DNA of 64,000 bases from a bacterium (lineage in GTDB: Bacteria > SAR324 > XYD2-FULL-50-16), in the NCBI GenBank assembly GCA_018829445.1, contig JAHJTV010000063.1:62001-126000 (forward strand), given 5' to 3'. The notes beneath the pieces were generated by a model that saw nothing but the letters and a program-made list of their open reading frames with translations, was not told the DNA's origin and did no database searches. The translations under genes were made by a program, and so were the position numbers. The first letter of the stretch is position 1, and every line of letters starts with the position of its first letter. Of the stretch, positions 1-9,081 are shown one piece after another.

Positions 1-1
1 T

Positions 2-118
2 CTAGCCGGTCGTGATGTTACTCAGGATAATTTTGCGGAAATGTATGAAATATCAAAAAAACGGATAAACGATTCAGTTAAACAATCCGAGTACGTATTT
101 TACGGAGTCAGAGAATGA
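2..118 (+). CDS. 2-oxoacid:ferredoxin oxidoreductase, alpha subunit (C-terminal end only)
   Basis: An open frame enters from the left edge and ends at TGA 116-118, overlapping the ATG of the beta subunit gene at 115 by four bases (ATGA). Only 38 codons are visible and they carry no diagnostic motif. The identity is inferred from the gene order: alpha and beta subunits of pyruvate/2-oxoacid:ferredoxin oxidoreductases are normally adjacent and translationally coupled. The rest of the gene lies outside the window, so the substrate class cannot be judged from this part. Confidence 0.6.
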   Translation, partial: LAGRDVTQDNFAEMYEISKKRINDSVKQSEYVFYGVRE

Positions 119-1041
119 TGGAGCCATTAAATGTTTATGCATCTCGCCTGGTAAATTCTCAAGAATATTTTACCCCAGGCCATAGAGCCTGCCAGGGTTG
201 CGCAGAAGCACTGGCAGTTCGGCTGGTAGCCAAAGCTCTTGGTGAGAATGTTATAGTAGCCAGTGCAACCGGGTGTATGGAAGTTGTTTCATCGGCATAC
301 CCGGAAACCAGTTGGGATGTTCCCTGGTTACATGTTGCTTTTGAAAATGCAGGAGCCGTTGTATCAGGAATAGAAGCAGGGACCAAAGCCCTTGTGAAAA
401 AGGGGAGACTTCCGGAGAAGGAAACAGTGTTTTTAGGCATGGGAGGTGATGGAGCGACTGCTGATATTGGATTTCAGGCTCTTTCCGGTGCTTTGGAGCG
501 CGGGCATGATATCGTTTATGTATGTTATGACAATGAAGCTTACATGAATACCGGTATTCAACGGTCTTCCGCCACACCAACCTGGGCTTCGACAACAACA
601 TCGCCGGGGGGGAAAAAATCCAACGGAGAAATGAGCTGGAAGAAAGATATTCCCAAGATCGCAGCAGCCCACAATATCCCCTACGTTGCTACTGCTTGCC
701 CCAGTTACCCACTGGATTTAATTCAAAAAGTTCAGAAGGCGGCAGCAATGAAGGGACCCGCTTATGTCCATATCTTGTCGGTTTGCCCTACTGGTTGGCG
801 CATACCTTCCGAAAAAGCCATCTGGATGGGTAGGTTGGCTGTTGAAACCGGTGTTTTTCCATTGTATGAGATCATCAATGGAAATTACAAAATGACCTTT
901 AAGGATATGGAACTGCGACCAGTTGCAGAATACCTGAAACCACAGGGCAGGTTCAGACATTTAACACCCGAGATGGTTGAACAATATCAAGTTGAAGTGT
1001 CAAAAAATTACGAAATTCTTATAAAAAGAACCGTATCATAG
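115..1041 (+). CDS. 2-oxoacid:ferredoxin oxidoreductase, beta (TPP-binding) subunit
   Basis: This 308-residue protein has the layout of PorB-type beta subunits. These bind thiamine diphosphate and one [4Fe-4S] cluster and, with the alpha and gamma subunits, oxidise a 2-oxoacid to an acyl-CoA while reducing ferredoxin. Visible elements are the N-terminal cysteine pair (C26, C29), C54 in ATGC and C224 in SVCPTGW as likely cluster ligands, and the TPP/Mg motif GGDGATADIG near 110-119 followed by NEAYMNTGIQ near 142-151. Two ATGs stand in tandem at 115 and 118; either may be used. The next genes are NuoEFG-like, so the ferredoxin-level electrons are probably passed to NAD. Pyruvate is the commonest substrate of the family, but aryl- or branched-chain 2-oxoacids are possible. 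Confidence 0.88.
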   Translation: MMEPLNVYASRLVNSQEYFTPGHRACQGCAEALAVRLVAKALGENVIVASATGCMEVVSSAYPETSWDVPWLHVAFENAGAVVSGIEAGTKALVKKGRLPEKETVFLGMGGDGATADIGFQALSGALERGHDIVYVCYDNEAYMNTGIQRSSATPTWASTTTSPGGKKSNGEMSWKKDIPKIAAAHNIPYVATACPSYPLDLIQKVQKAAAMKGPAYVHILSVCPTGWRIPSEKAIWMGRLAVETGVFPLYEIINGNYKMTFKDMELRPVAEYLKPQGRFRHLTPEMVEQYQVEVSKNYEILIKRTVS

Positions 1042-1051
1042 GCTTTTAAAT

Positions 1052-1519
1052 ATGAAAGATACTATAAAAACAATTGTCGAAAAGTATTATTCCGACAAAG
1101 GATTCCTGGTTCCTGTTTTACAGGATGTGCAGCAGGAGTATAACTATTTGCCCCGTGAAGCGCTGGATCTCGTAAGCTCAAATCTGGACATCCCGATCAG
1201 TCAAATCTATGAAGTAGCCACCTTTTACAAGGCGTTCAGTCTGGAACCTCGTGGTAAATACCAGTTGGCATTATGTACGGGAACAGCCTGTCATGTGAGA
1301 GGGGTTCCTCAAATTGCAGATCACATTGAAAGAACTCTTGAACTTAAAGCAGGAGAAACATCAGAGGATCTGGAATATACTTTTGAAACGGTAAACTGTG
1401 TTGGTGCCTGCGCTTTAGGTCCGGTACTGGTAGTCAATGGTGAGTATCATGGGAAAATGACTATTTCAAAAACAGGAAAACTATTGAATAAGCTAGGCAA
1501 AGAAAGGGATGCAGAATGA
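1052..1519 (+). CDS. NuoE-like thioredoxin-fold [2Fe-2S] subunit
   Basis: The 155-residue product matches the NuoE/HydC/HoxE family. It has an N-terminal helical region and a thioredoxin-like fold carrying a [2Fe-2S] cluster through C75-X4-C80 and C116-X3-C120, all four of which are present. In NADH dehydrogenases, bifurcating hydrogenases and NAD-linked formate dehydrogenases this small subunit pairs with the NuoF-type flavoprotein. Here it lies 10 bp after the oxidoreductase beta gene and overlaps the NuoF-like gene by 4 bp, so the genes are almost certainly one transcript. No hydrogenase or formate dehydrogenase catalytic gene is in view, which makes a link with the 2-oxoacid oxidoreductase the simplest reading. 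Confidence 0.9.
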   Translation: MKDTIKTIVEKYYSDKGFLVPVLQDVQQEYNYLPREALDLVSSNLDIPISQIYEVATFYKAFSLEPRGKYQLALCTGTACHVRGVPQIADHIERTLELKAGETSEDLEYTFETVNCVGACALGPVLVVNGEYHGKMTISKTGKLLNKLGKERDAE

Positions 1520-3369
1520 AAAAACTAACGACACCCAAAGAATTAAGAGACTTGCAAGCTAAAATCAAAGAGTCGGTTAATCCGGATAAGTCTCGCATCA
1601 TCATATGTGCCGGAAGTGGATGTCTTGCTTATGGGACCAAAAAGCTGATTGATGGATTTGAAGCTGAAATAGAAAAGCAGAATCTGCAGGATGTGGTGGA
1701 AGTTCGTACCTCAGGTTGCCACGGGTTTTGTGAACGGGGCCCCATTACACTGATTAGTCCGGAGAATGTTTTTTACCAAAAAGTTGGACTCAATGATGCA
1801 GCTGAAATTATAGAAAAAACAGTATTAAACGGTGAAGTCATTGATCGGTTGCTTTACGTCGATCCACAAACCGGTGAAAAGATCGTTCATGAAAATGAAG
1901 TGGCGTTTTATAGTAAGCAGACCCGTAACGTCCTTGGGTCGAATAGTAAGATTGATCCCACCAAAATTGAGGATTACCTTGCCATTGATGGGTACAGCGC
2001 GTTAGCTAAAGTACTGACTGAATCAACACCCCAGGGTGTGATTGATGAGATTATTGAAGCTAATTTGAGAGGCCGTGGAGGAGGAGGGTTTCCTGCCGGC
2101 TGGAAATGGGATGCCACCCGCAAAGCTCAAGGAACTCCAAAATATGTGATCTGTAACGCTGATGAAGGAGATCCGGGTGCTTACATGGATCGTAGCGTTC
2201 TTGAAGGGAATCCTCACGTTGTACTGGAAGGGATGTTGATTGGTGCTTACGCCATAGGATCCAGTGAAGGATACATCTATGTCAGAAATGAATATCCCCT
2301 GGCGGTAGCCAATATCACCATTGCCATTGAAAAAGCCCGTGAACTCGGCCTCCTAGGGGAGAATATCCTGGGTACCGATTTCTGTTTTGATGTCAAGATC
2401 AATCGCGGGGGGGGAGCATTTGTCTGCGGGGAATCATCTGCACTCTTTGCTTCCATTGAAGGGCGAGCGGGAGAACCGAGGGCAAAATATATTCATGCCA
2501 CTGATCGGGGACTTTACGACAAGCCAACCTGTCTCAATAACGTTGAAACCTGGGCCAATGTACCTTTGATCATCAATAAGGGAGCAAAATGGTACCAGGG
2601 GATTGGAACCGAAAATAGTAAAGGAACGAAAATATTCGCCCTCGTCGGAAAAATCAATAATACCGGTTTGGTCGAGGTACCGATGGGCATCACCTTAAGA
2701 GAAATTGTTTTTGATATTGGTGGTGGAATTCCAAAAGGAAGAAAGTTCAAAGCAGTACAAACAGGCGGGCCCTCGGGTGGTTGTATTCCGGAAGAATACC
2801 TGGATATGCCCGTTGACTTCGATGAGTTGACAAAACTGGGTTCCATGATGGGTTCCGGTGGTATGATTGTGATGGATGACCGCACCTGTATGGTTGATGT
2901 GGCACGCTATTTCCTCCGGTTTCTTGAAGAGGAATCCTGCGGAAAATGTACGCCCTGCCGGGAAGGCGTTCATCAGATGAGGGTTATTCTTGACAGGATT
3001 TGCGAAGGTAACGGACAAGAGGGAGATATTGAAACCCTGGAGTGGATGGGGCAGGCAATAGCTGACGGTTCGTTGTGTGCACTGGGAGGATCAGCTCCGG
3101 CCCCTGTGTTGAGTACCATCCGCTTTTTCCGTGATGAATATGAAGCCCATATCAAGGATAAAAAATGTCCGGCTGGTGTCTGTAAAGATTTGATTACGTT
3201 TACGATTGATCCTGAAACCTGTAACGGTTGTCGGCTTTGCTTCAAACCCTGTCCAACAGACGCTATTTCAGGGGAAAAGAAGCAGGTACATGTCGTTGAC
3301 CAGGAGAAATGTATTCAGTGTGGGGCTTGTTTTGAAGTCTGCAAGTTCGATGCTGTCATAGTGAAATAA
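1516..3369 (+). CDS. NuoF-like NADH-binding flavoprotein with extra Fe-S domains
   Basis: At 617 residues this is longer than respiratory NuoF (about 440) and resembles the HydB/HndC-type subunit. An N-terminal thioredoxin-like [2Fe-2S] domain has C31-X4-C36 and C68-X3-C72. The core follows, with FMN/NADH motifs RGRGGGGFPAGWKW near 187-200 and NADEGDPGAYMDR near 214. The NuoF [4Fe-4S] motif CGKCTPCREG lies near 475, and a C-terminal two-cluster ferredoxin domain has CNGCRLCFKPCP and CIQCGACFEVCK. It should exchange electrons between NAD(H) and the Fe-S chain of its neighbours, possibly with flavin-based bifurcation as known for HydABC-type enzymes. The start ATG overlaps the stop of the NuoE-like gene. 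Confidence 0.92.
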   Translation: MKKLTTPKELRDLQAKIKESVNPDKSRIIICAGSGCLAYGTKKLIDGFEAEIEKQNLQDVVEVRTSGCHGFCERGPITLISPENVFYQKVGLNDAAEIIEKTVLNGEVIDRLLYVDPQTGEKIVHENEVAFYSKQTRNVLGSNSKIDPTKIEDYLAIDGYSALAKVLTESTPQGVIDEIIEANLRGRGGGGFPAGWKWDATRKAQGTPKYVICNADEGDPGAYMDRSVLEGNPHVVLEGMLIGAYAIGSSEGYIYVRNEYPLAVANITIAIEKARELGLLGENILGTDFCFDVKINRGGGAFVCGESSALFASIEGRAGEPRAKYIHATDRGLYDKPTCLNNVETWANVPLIINKGAKWYQGIGTENSKGTKIFALVGKINNTGLVEVPMGITLREIVFDIGGGIPKGRKFKAVQTGGPSGGCIPEEYLDMPVDFDELTKLGSMMGSGGMIVMDDRTCMVDVARYFLRFLEEESCGKCTPCREGVHQMRVILDRICEGNGQEGDIETLEWMGQAIADGSLCALGGSAPAPVLSTIRFFRDEYEAHIKDKKCPAGVCKDLITFTIDPETCNGCRLCFKPCPTDAISGEKKQVHVVDQEKCIQCGACFEVCKFDAVIVK

Positions 3370-3402
3370 CAAACAGTTAGATTTAATAAACGAGAGACGA
3401 TT

Positions 3403-4116
3403 ATGCCGGATAAAGTTAGCTTAACTATTGACGGGAGAACAGTGGATGCTCCAGCAGGGAGTACTATTTTGCAGGCTGCACAACGAGCGAATATTTACAT
3501 CCCTCACCTGTGCCACAACGATGAGTTAAAACCTTATGGGGCTTGTCGACTTTGCCTGGTTGAAATTACCCATGGAAAAAGAACGCGACAGGTAGCATCT
3601 TGTATTTATGAAATAACCGAAGGGCTTGAGGTCAAAACCGATACCGAACGGGTCAAGAACGTGCGTAAACTGGTTGTTGAACTCATGCTGGCCAGGAATC
3701 CCAAACATCCTGCCATTAGAAAGATTGCCAGCAAAGTTGGAGTAGAAAAAACGCGATTCGCAGTTGAAATCAAAGGCTGTATTCTTTGCGGGATGTGTAT
3801 TAGAACCTGCCGTGAAGTGGTTGGGGTTAATGCCATCTCCTATAAAAGCCGTGGATTTCTGCGTGAAGTCGCCACGCCCTTTAATGAATCTCCAACAGAC
3901 TGTATCGCCTGCGGATCATGCGCTTATGTCTGCCCGGTCGATTTTATTCAAATGACCGAAAAGAATGGAGTTCGGACAATTTGGAATACCGAGTTTCCAC
4001 TGCAAAAATGTAAGAAGTGTGGGAGAGATATTGCCCCGGAAAAACAACTTGAATATTTTCGTAAGAAAGTCAATCTTCCGGAAAATCACTTCGATACCTG
4101 CCTCCATTGCCGCTAA
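3403..4116 (+). CDS. NuoG-like N-terminal Fe-S subunit (HydA/HndD N-terminus type, no catalytic domain)
   Basis: The 237-residue protein carries only the electron-transfer part of NuoG or Fe-hydrogenase large subunits. A plant-type [2Fe-2S] domain uses C37, C48, C51 and C67. A two-cluster ferredoxin follows, with CILCGMCIRTC near 126 and CIACGSCAYVCP near 167. A cysteine-rich tail holds CKKCG near 200 and CLHC at the very end. No H-cluster or molybdopterin domain follows and the stop is clean, so this is a stand-alone relay subunit and not a truncated hydrogenase. With the two preceding genes it forms a compact NADH:ferredoxin-type module attached to the 2-oxoacid oxidoreductase. A terminator follows 14 bp downstream. 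Confidence 0.85.
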   Translation: MPDKVSLTIDGRTVDAPAGSTILQAAQRANIYIPHLCHNDELKPYGACRLCLVEITHGKRTRQVASCIYEITEGLEVKTDTERVKNVRKLVVELMLARNPKHPAIRKIASKVGVEKTRFAVEIKGCILCGMCIRTCREVVGVNAISYKSRGFLREVATPFNESPTDCIACGSCAYVCPVDFIQMTEKNGVRTIWNTEFPLQKCKKCGRDIAPEKQLEYFRKKVNLPENHFDTCLHCR

Positions 4117-4129
4117 TAAAAAAATAAAG

Positions 4130-4162
4130 CAATTCCCCAGATAATTGGGGAATTGACTTTTC
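4130..4162 (+). terminator. intrinsic terminator of the 2-oxoacid oxidoreductase operon
   Basis: A perfect 10-bp stem (caattcccca paired with tggggaattg, loop gataat) spans 4130-4155 and is followed by a short T-rich run (acttttct). It begins 14 bp after the stop of the NuoG-like gene, as expected for a Rho-independent terminator. Confidence 0.85.
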
Positions 4163-4618
4163 TGCCAGTCTGGCCTACCTTTCTTTTATCGAATACTATT
4201 CGAGTAGACTTAAAACTGAATGATTTGTCAGGTTTCACATCTGTCATGTCGGGTTTGTAGGCTGTGTCACAATTGACTTTTCGGGTTAATGGTGGATCCT
4301 CGCTTCGTTCGAAGCTGCAAGTTTAGCTTCTCATGATTCACCCTACCTTTATGATCCATTGATATATATATTTCCTTTGTAGGGAGGATCAAGCGAAGCG
4401 GATCCACCATTACAGCCTGTTGATACCACATGTGCTTTCTGAAGCACATATTACCAAAAGCATGGATTACGGTAGGGCGGGGTTACATCCCCGCCAGAAC
4501 CAGCTCAAAGGCGGCTAATGTAAGGCCGCCCTGCCGTTATGGAAACATGAATTTGATGCCTAAAATTCTCTCATTCAGGCATCAATGGGACTTGATTCAC
4601 CTTTTTTGATTAAAGAAC
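4163..4618. repeat. intergenic palindromic repeats
   Basis: No gene is visible in this 450-bp stretch, but two repeat-like structures are. First, aatggtggatcctcgcttcg (4288-4307) is mirrored by cgaagcggatccaccatt (4394-4411), an inverted repeat with about 85 bp between the arms. Second, 4469-4537 forms an imperfect long palindrome, acggtagggcggggttacat against aatgtaaggccgccctgccgt, with a smaller GC-rich hairpin (ggcggggttacatccccgcc) in its left arm. Elements of this kind are usually dispersed REP- or MITE-like units; copy number cannot be seen from one window. The promoter of the alcohol dehydrogenase gene must lie in or just after this region. Confidence 0.6.
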
Positions 4619-5641
4619 ATGAAAGCAATTGTTTTTAGAAAGTCAAAGGGTCTGATTCTCGAAGAGCTTCCGATCCCAGAAATTGATAAAGATCAGGTAT
4701 TGATCAAAGTATCCAATACTGGTTTCTGCGGTTCCGATCACTCGTTGGTGGAAACGGAAGGAACACCTGATGGGATCATTCTTGGTCATGAGGTCAGTGG
4801 AAGAGTGGTACAACTCGGATCTGATGTGGAAAATATTGAAGAGGGACTGAAGGTTATTGTCAGGCCAACCTTTTGCGGATTATGCTGGGGGTGTCGAATT
4901 GGGCGACCTCAACTCTGTTCAAATAACAGGAGATCCATAGGAATAGGTGATCTGCCAGGCGGATTTGCCGAGTATGTCAAAGTATATCCGCAGATGATAA
5001 TTCCGGTTCCTGACAATGTGAATTCCATTGATGCAGCGTTGGCCGAAGCTTTTGCTGTGGCATTGCATGCTGCTGATTTGACGGGAAGAAAAAAGGGGTC
5101 TGTGCTGATAATTGGGGCGGGAGCCATTGGACTGGCATTGGTGAAAATACTTAAGATAAAGGGTTTTGCTCCGATAGTGGTGTCCGAGCCGGTGGCAGCT
5201 AAGAGGGAACTGGCGCAGAAATTTGGTGCTGATACGGTTATAGATCCCATGAACAGCAATTTGCTGATGAGTGGATTTGAGCTTACAAATGGAACGGGAT
5301 TTGAGATTGTTTATGAATGCGCGGGAATTCCCAACCTGATTTCAGTTGCCATGAATGCTGTTGGTGCGGGGGGGGTGGTTTGTCAATTGAGTGTCATTTA
5401 TCAGAACATATCAATTAATCCCGCTATCATGACATTTAAGGAAATTTCCCTATTGGCATCCTACGGAAATACACATGAGGAAAATAAACGTTGCCTGCAA
5501 TGGATGGCGGAAGGCAAGCTGGATTCCAGACCGCTTGTTTCGGACCTGGTTTTACTTGAAGAACTGCCAGAAATTTATCAATCAAGAATTCAATCAGGAA
5601 AAGCGATAAAAGTTATGCTTCAGATTGGAGAAGAATTTTAA
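4619..5641 (+). CDS. zinc-dependent medium-chain alcohol dehydrogenase family protein
   Basis: The 340-residue product is a medium-chain dehydrogenase/reductase. The catalytic zinc site is represented by GFCGSDHS near 36-43 and GHE near 57. The structural-zinc loop has four cysteines in FCGLCWGCRIGRPQLC near 81-96. The Rossmann motif GAGAIGLAL lies near 165. It should oxidise an alcohol or polyol with NAD(P); the substrate cannot be told, and L-threonine- or sorbitol-dehydrogenase-like enzymes share this outline. The TetR-type gene starts 24 bp downstream, so the two may be co-transcribed and the regulator may control this enzyme. Confidence 0.85.
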   Translation: MKAIVFRKSKGLILEELPIPEIDKDQVLIKVSNTGFCGSDHSLVETEGTPDGIILGHEVSGRVVQLGSDVENIEEGLKVIVRPTFCGLCWGCRIGRPQLCSNNRRSIGIGDLPGGFAEYVKVYPQMIIPVPDNVNSIDAALAEAFAVALHAADLTGRKKGSVLIIGAGAIGLALVKILKIKGFAPIVVSEPVAAKRELAQKFGADTVIDPMNSNLLMSGFELTNGTGFEIVYECAGIPNLISVAMNAVGAGGVVCQLSVIYQNISINPAIMTFKEISLLASYGNTHEENKRCLQWMAEGKLDSRPLVSDLVLLEELPEIYQSRIQSGKAIKVMLQIGEEF

Positions 5642-5664
5642 AGAATCAACGAAAGAGAATTACT

Positions 5665-6285
5665 TTGGGATTAAAAGAAAGAAGAGAACGGGAAAAACAG
5701 GCTCGCAGAGAATCAATTTTGGTGGCAGCCAGGGAATTACTGCATCAAAAAGGGATTAATGGGGCTTCCATGAATCAGATTGCGAAAAAAGCAGAGCTTG
5801 GGGTTGCCACCCTCTATTCCTATTTCACCAATAAAGAAGATCTTTTTCTTGTGTTACAACAGGAAGGATTGGATCTGTTGAGAGAGCAAATATCAGAAGC
5901 ACTTGAGGGCATTAGCGATCCGAAAATCAGACTTAAGACAATAGCCTTTTCCTTTCTTGAATTCAGTCAAAAACGTAAAAACTACTATTATATCATCAAC
6001 TACTTTATCTCCTCTCCTGAAATCCTGTTTGAGTCAACACTCAAAGATCAAATAGACCTGCAGGCGGAACGTGCCTTAAGTGTGGCAAACGCAGTGATCA
6101 CCGAGGGAATTGAGACAGGCTCTTTTATAAATCAGAACACAAAGCGAAGTGCTGTTACTTTCTGGGCGCTCATATTCGGTTTGACCCAGTTTAAAAAACT
6201 GGAGACAACCATTTTAAGAGATGACAATCATACTGCGATTTTTGAGCACTCTGTCGATCAGTTTATCCGCTCGATCAGCGTCTAA
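5665..6285 (+). CDS. TetR/AcrR family transcriptional regulator
   Basis: The 206-residue protein starts with a TTG codon (5665); no in-frame ATG occurs before the DNA-binding domain. The N-terminal helix-turn-helix is typical of TetR (ILVAARELLHQKG, then MNQIAKKAELGVATLYSYF and NKEDLF, residues about 19-65), and the remainder is an all-helical ligand-binding domain. TetR proteins are mostly repressors released by a small ligand. Its position directly behind the alcohol dehydrogenase suggests local control of that gene; this is inference. No obvious palindromic operator was identified. Confidence 0.85.
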   Translation: MGLKERREREKQARRESILVAARELLHQKGINGASMNQIAKKAELGVATLYSYFTNKEDLFLVLQQEGLDLLREQISEALEGISDPKIRLKTIAFSFLEFSQKRKNYYYIINYFISSPEILFESTLKDQIDLQAERALSVANAVITEGIETGSFINQNTKRSAVTFWALIFGLTQFKKLETTILRDDNHTAIFEHSVDQFIRSISV

Positions 6286-6318
6286 TAAGGTTTCGGGTTG
6301 TTACGGGGAAACTGATTC

Positions 6319-6915
6319 TCAAGCTGTCTGTTGTTGGATTTCAAGATAACGGAAACAATTCACCAGGTGATCGTTGACCATTCCGGTTGCCTGCATATGG
6401 GAGTATACAACCGTTGTTCCCATGAATTTAAACCCTCTTTGTTTCAGATTCTTACTGATCGTGTCGGAAAGTTTTGTGTTGGCAGGGATCTGTTCCAGTT
6501 TTTCCCATCGATTAACGAGGGGCTTACCATCAACAAAATTCCAGATATAGCTGTCGAAACTGCCAAATTCCTGCTGGATTTTCAAGAATTGTTTGGCATT
6601 ATTGATTGCGGCTTCAATCTTCAGTTTGTTGCGGATAATGGAGGAATCACGCTGAAGTTGTTCAATTCCATTTTGATTAAATCGGGCAACCTTTTCAACA
6701 TCAAATCCGGAAAAGGCGTTTCTAAAGTTTTCCCTTTTGTTCAATACAATCTCCCAGCTCAAACCGGCTTGAAAACTCTCCAGAATCAGGAATTCAAACA
6801 GCAGTTGATCATCATGCACCGGGACACCCCATTCATTGTCGTGATAATCAAGATATTTTGGATTGGAAAGTTTCACCCAATCGCATCTGGTTTTGTTCAT
6901 ATTGCGTTTATTCAT
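6319..6915 (-). CDS. tag: DNA-3-methyladenine glycosylase I
   Basis: The product aligns along its full length with Tag, which removes 3-methyladenine from alkylated DNA. Family landmarks are RCDWV near the N-terminus, YHDNEWGVPVHDD, FQAGLSWEIVLNKRENFR, LKQRGFKFMGTTVVYS and MVNDHLVNC near the C-terminus. The four zinc ligands known for Tag (an N-terminal Cys and His, a C-terminal His and Cys) all have counterparts. The start may be the first ATG (6915) or the ATG five codons later (6900); the latter gives an N-terminus closer to the family. It stands alone between two plus-strand groups and converges on the TetR gene. Confidence 0.93.
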   Translation of the reverse strand: MNKRNMNKTRCDWVKLSNPKYLDYHDNEWGVPVHDDQLLFEFLILESFQAGLSWEIVLNKRENFRNAFSGFDVEKVARFNQNGIEQLQRDSSIIRNKLKIEAAINNAKQFLKIQQEFGSFDSYIWNFVDGKPLVNRWEKLEQIPANTKLSDTISKNLKQRGFKFMGTTVVYSHMQATGMVNDHLVNCFRYLEIQQQTA

Positions 6916-7130
6916 TGATTCGGTTTTTATCAGAACACCTGCTTGATCCGAAGTGAGGTTTTTGCTTGCTGCTTATAATTCCAGGCTGTTCTCAAAGCCG
7001 TATTCTAGCTTGAATTGAAGCCTTTGGTTTTTACTTTCCATGCTTTGTAATATCATTTACTATTCCCAAATACAATCAGAGCAGCTCGATTAATCCCAGG
7101 ATCTATATTAATAAATCTAATGGCTAGAAT

Positions 7131-9014
7131 ATGCAATTTACCATACGGTCAAAACTGATAATCGGTTATATTACACTGCTGCTTCTCGTCACCATCGCAG
7201 CGCTGTATGGATACTATTCATTCACAAAGGTGGTAAAAGGGAAAAAAACGATCCAGTTTTATACCCGCAATGTAATATTGTCCAACAACATCTATCAATA
7301 TATGTCGGAGGTAAAGCAGGCTCAAAATAATTTTATTCTTATGCAGAATTTTTCATTTTCAGAAGAGGTTAAAAACAAAATTCAATTGCTTCAGCAAAAA
7401 GCAATTGAGTTGGAGAAACTGGGTGGCCAAATAAAAGATCATGATCAGATAGAAATGGCGAGAGCCATTTATGAATCGGCCGTTGTTTATTTAGAAACGT
7501 TTCAATTCCTCAGAGAGTCCATAGACCGGCGAGGACAAGTCGACCAGAGCGGGATAAGAGGCCATCTTGCTGATATTAGGAATAGTCTGGAAAAGGAACT
7601 TCCATTGGAAATGATCTTAAAAATGGAGTTGCTGGAGAAAAAGAAAGAGATAGAACGTTCTGATATACTTCGCACCAAACATAAATCCAATTTCTTCTCT
7701 GAGTTGTTTGATTTTGCTTTAAAGTCAAGGGACCCTTCCATTATTGAACGATTGAGAGATTATGAACTCAACTACAGGCGACTCTATTTTGAAAATCTCA
7801 ATATTCAAGATCTGATGCCGCTACTGCGGATGAATGCAGAGATGATAGAGATATTGGTTATAGACAACGTTGTAACAGCGCAGGAAGAGTTGGAGAAACA
7901 ATTTGCTCTTACTGACATTCTTGAGCAAAGACAAAAACTTCTCAGTCTTTTTGTGGCCATCATTACAATTTCTGCAGGGATTCTGGCGATTATAACATTT
8001 GGAACAGAAGCTTTGGATCTCTCAAAGCTGAATCTTGAGCTGGAAGCCATACTTGAGGCTATTAGAGATGGAATTGTAGCAGTTAACCGGGATGCCAAAG
8101 TTACGCTAGTCAATCAACGGGCAAAGGATCTATTGGGATTGGAAAAAGATTATATCGGCAAACACATCCTGGAGCTGTTCCCCAATTCTAAACTTCCGCA
8201 AGTTATGCAGAGTGGGATTCCCCATTTCGACCAGGAGCAGCAACGGGGTAAGATCACTGTTCTCACAACGAGAATACCCGTGATGTATAAGAACGAAACG
8301 ATAGGTGGTATCGTCTGCTTTCGGAAAAAAGAGGAATTATCAAAGCTGGCGGGAAAATTGACACAAGTAAACGCCTATATTGATGCTCTTCGGGCTAACA
8401 ACCATGAGTTCAAGAACAGGATGCAAACCATCCAGGGAATGGTGCAACTGGGAAAAACGAAGGAAGTTCTGGCTTTTATTCAGCTATTACAAGACTCCCA
8501 TGATCAGCGCCTGTCTCTATATGTCGGCAACATAAATGATCCTGCCCTCTCAGCAATATTACTTGGAAAATATAATAGGGCGAATGAACTGGGGATTTTG
8601 CTAGCATTGGCTGAGGATTCCAGGCTGACAAAACTCCCGGATCACATCGATCAAAACGGGGTAGTCAGTATCATGGGAAACCTGATTCAAAACGCAATGG
8701 ATTCAGTCAAAGAACTAAAAGATAAAAGAAAAGAGATCCGGGTTGCGGTCAAAGAGTATCCGGAATCGATCTATTTTTCAGTTTCGGATAATGGACCCGG
8801 TATTCCTCCTGAAATTGCCGGGGAAATTTTTAAGCAGGGATTTTCTACAAAAAAAAAGCGGCTGTCCAGCGATTCGAGTGAATTGGGAGTACTGGGTGAA
8901 GAACACATTGGAATGGGGCTTTATATATCGAAAAACCATGTAATTAGTATGGGAGGCAGTATACAGTACAAAAGCGATACAGAAACAACTTTCGAGGTTA
9001 CAATACCTAAATAG
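7131..9014 (+). CDS. membrane sensor histidine kinase, CitA/DcuS type
   Basis: The 627-residue protein has a transmembrane helix near 9-28, a long extracytoplasmic region of about 240 residues, and a second membrane helix near 270-290. A PAS domain (about 295-400) is followed by the short Spo0B-like phospho-acceptor segment NHEFKNRMQ with His425, and then a HATPase domain with DNGPGIPPE and GMGLYISK. The HEF(K/R)N box is the hallmark of the CitA/DcuS family, which sense di- and tricarboxylates. The sensor region is larger and more helical than the usual PDC domain, so the ligand may differ. The partner regulator follows at once and the TRAP transporter lies just downstream, its likely target. 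Confidence 0.88.
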   Translation: MQFTIRSKLIIGYITLLLLVTIAALYGYYSFTKVVKGKKTIQFYTRNVILSNNIYQYMSEVKQAQNNFILMQNFSFSEEVKNKIQLLQQKAIELEKLGGQIKDHDQIEMARAIYESAVVYLETFQFLRESIDRRGQVDQSGIRGHLADIRNSLEKELPLEMILKMELLEKKKEIERSDILRTKHKSNFFSELFDFALKSRDPSIIERLRDYELNYRRLYFENLNIQDLMPLLRMNAEMIEILVIDNVVTAQEELEKQFALTDILEQRQKLLSLFVAIITISAGILAIITFGTEALDLSKLNLELEAILEAIRDGIVAVNRDAKVTLVNQRAKDLLGLEKDYIGKHILELFPNSKLPQVMQSGIPHFDQEQQRGKITVLTTRIPVMYKNETIGGIVCFRKKEELSKLAGKLTQVNAYIDALRANNHEFKNRMQTIQGMVQLGKTKEVLAFIQLLQDSHDQRLSLYVGNINDPALSAILLGKYNRANELGILLALAEDSRLTKLPDHIDQNGVVSIMGNLIQNAMDSVKELKDKRKEIRVAVKEYPESIYFSVSDNGPGIPPEIAGEIFKQGFSTKKKRLSSDSSELGVLGEEHIGMGLYISKNHVISMGGSIQYKSDTETTFEVTIPK

Positions 9015-9081
9015 GCTATTAGCAGTTAGCTATCAGCAACTTGCTCATATGAAAGACAAAATAGATCGATTGGTGACAATT

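Noticed and set aside
6331..6918. Long plus-strand open frame of 195 codons opposite tag
   Set aside because: It is the antisense shadow of tag, which has full family motifs; the plus-strand protein resembles nothing and has no ribosome binding site.
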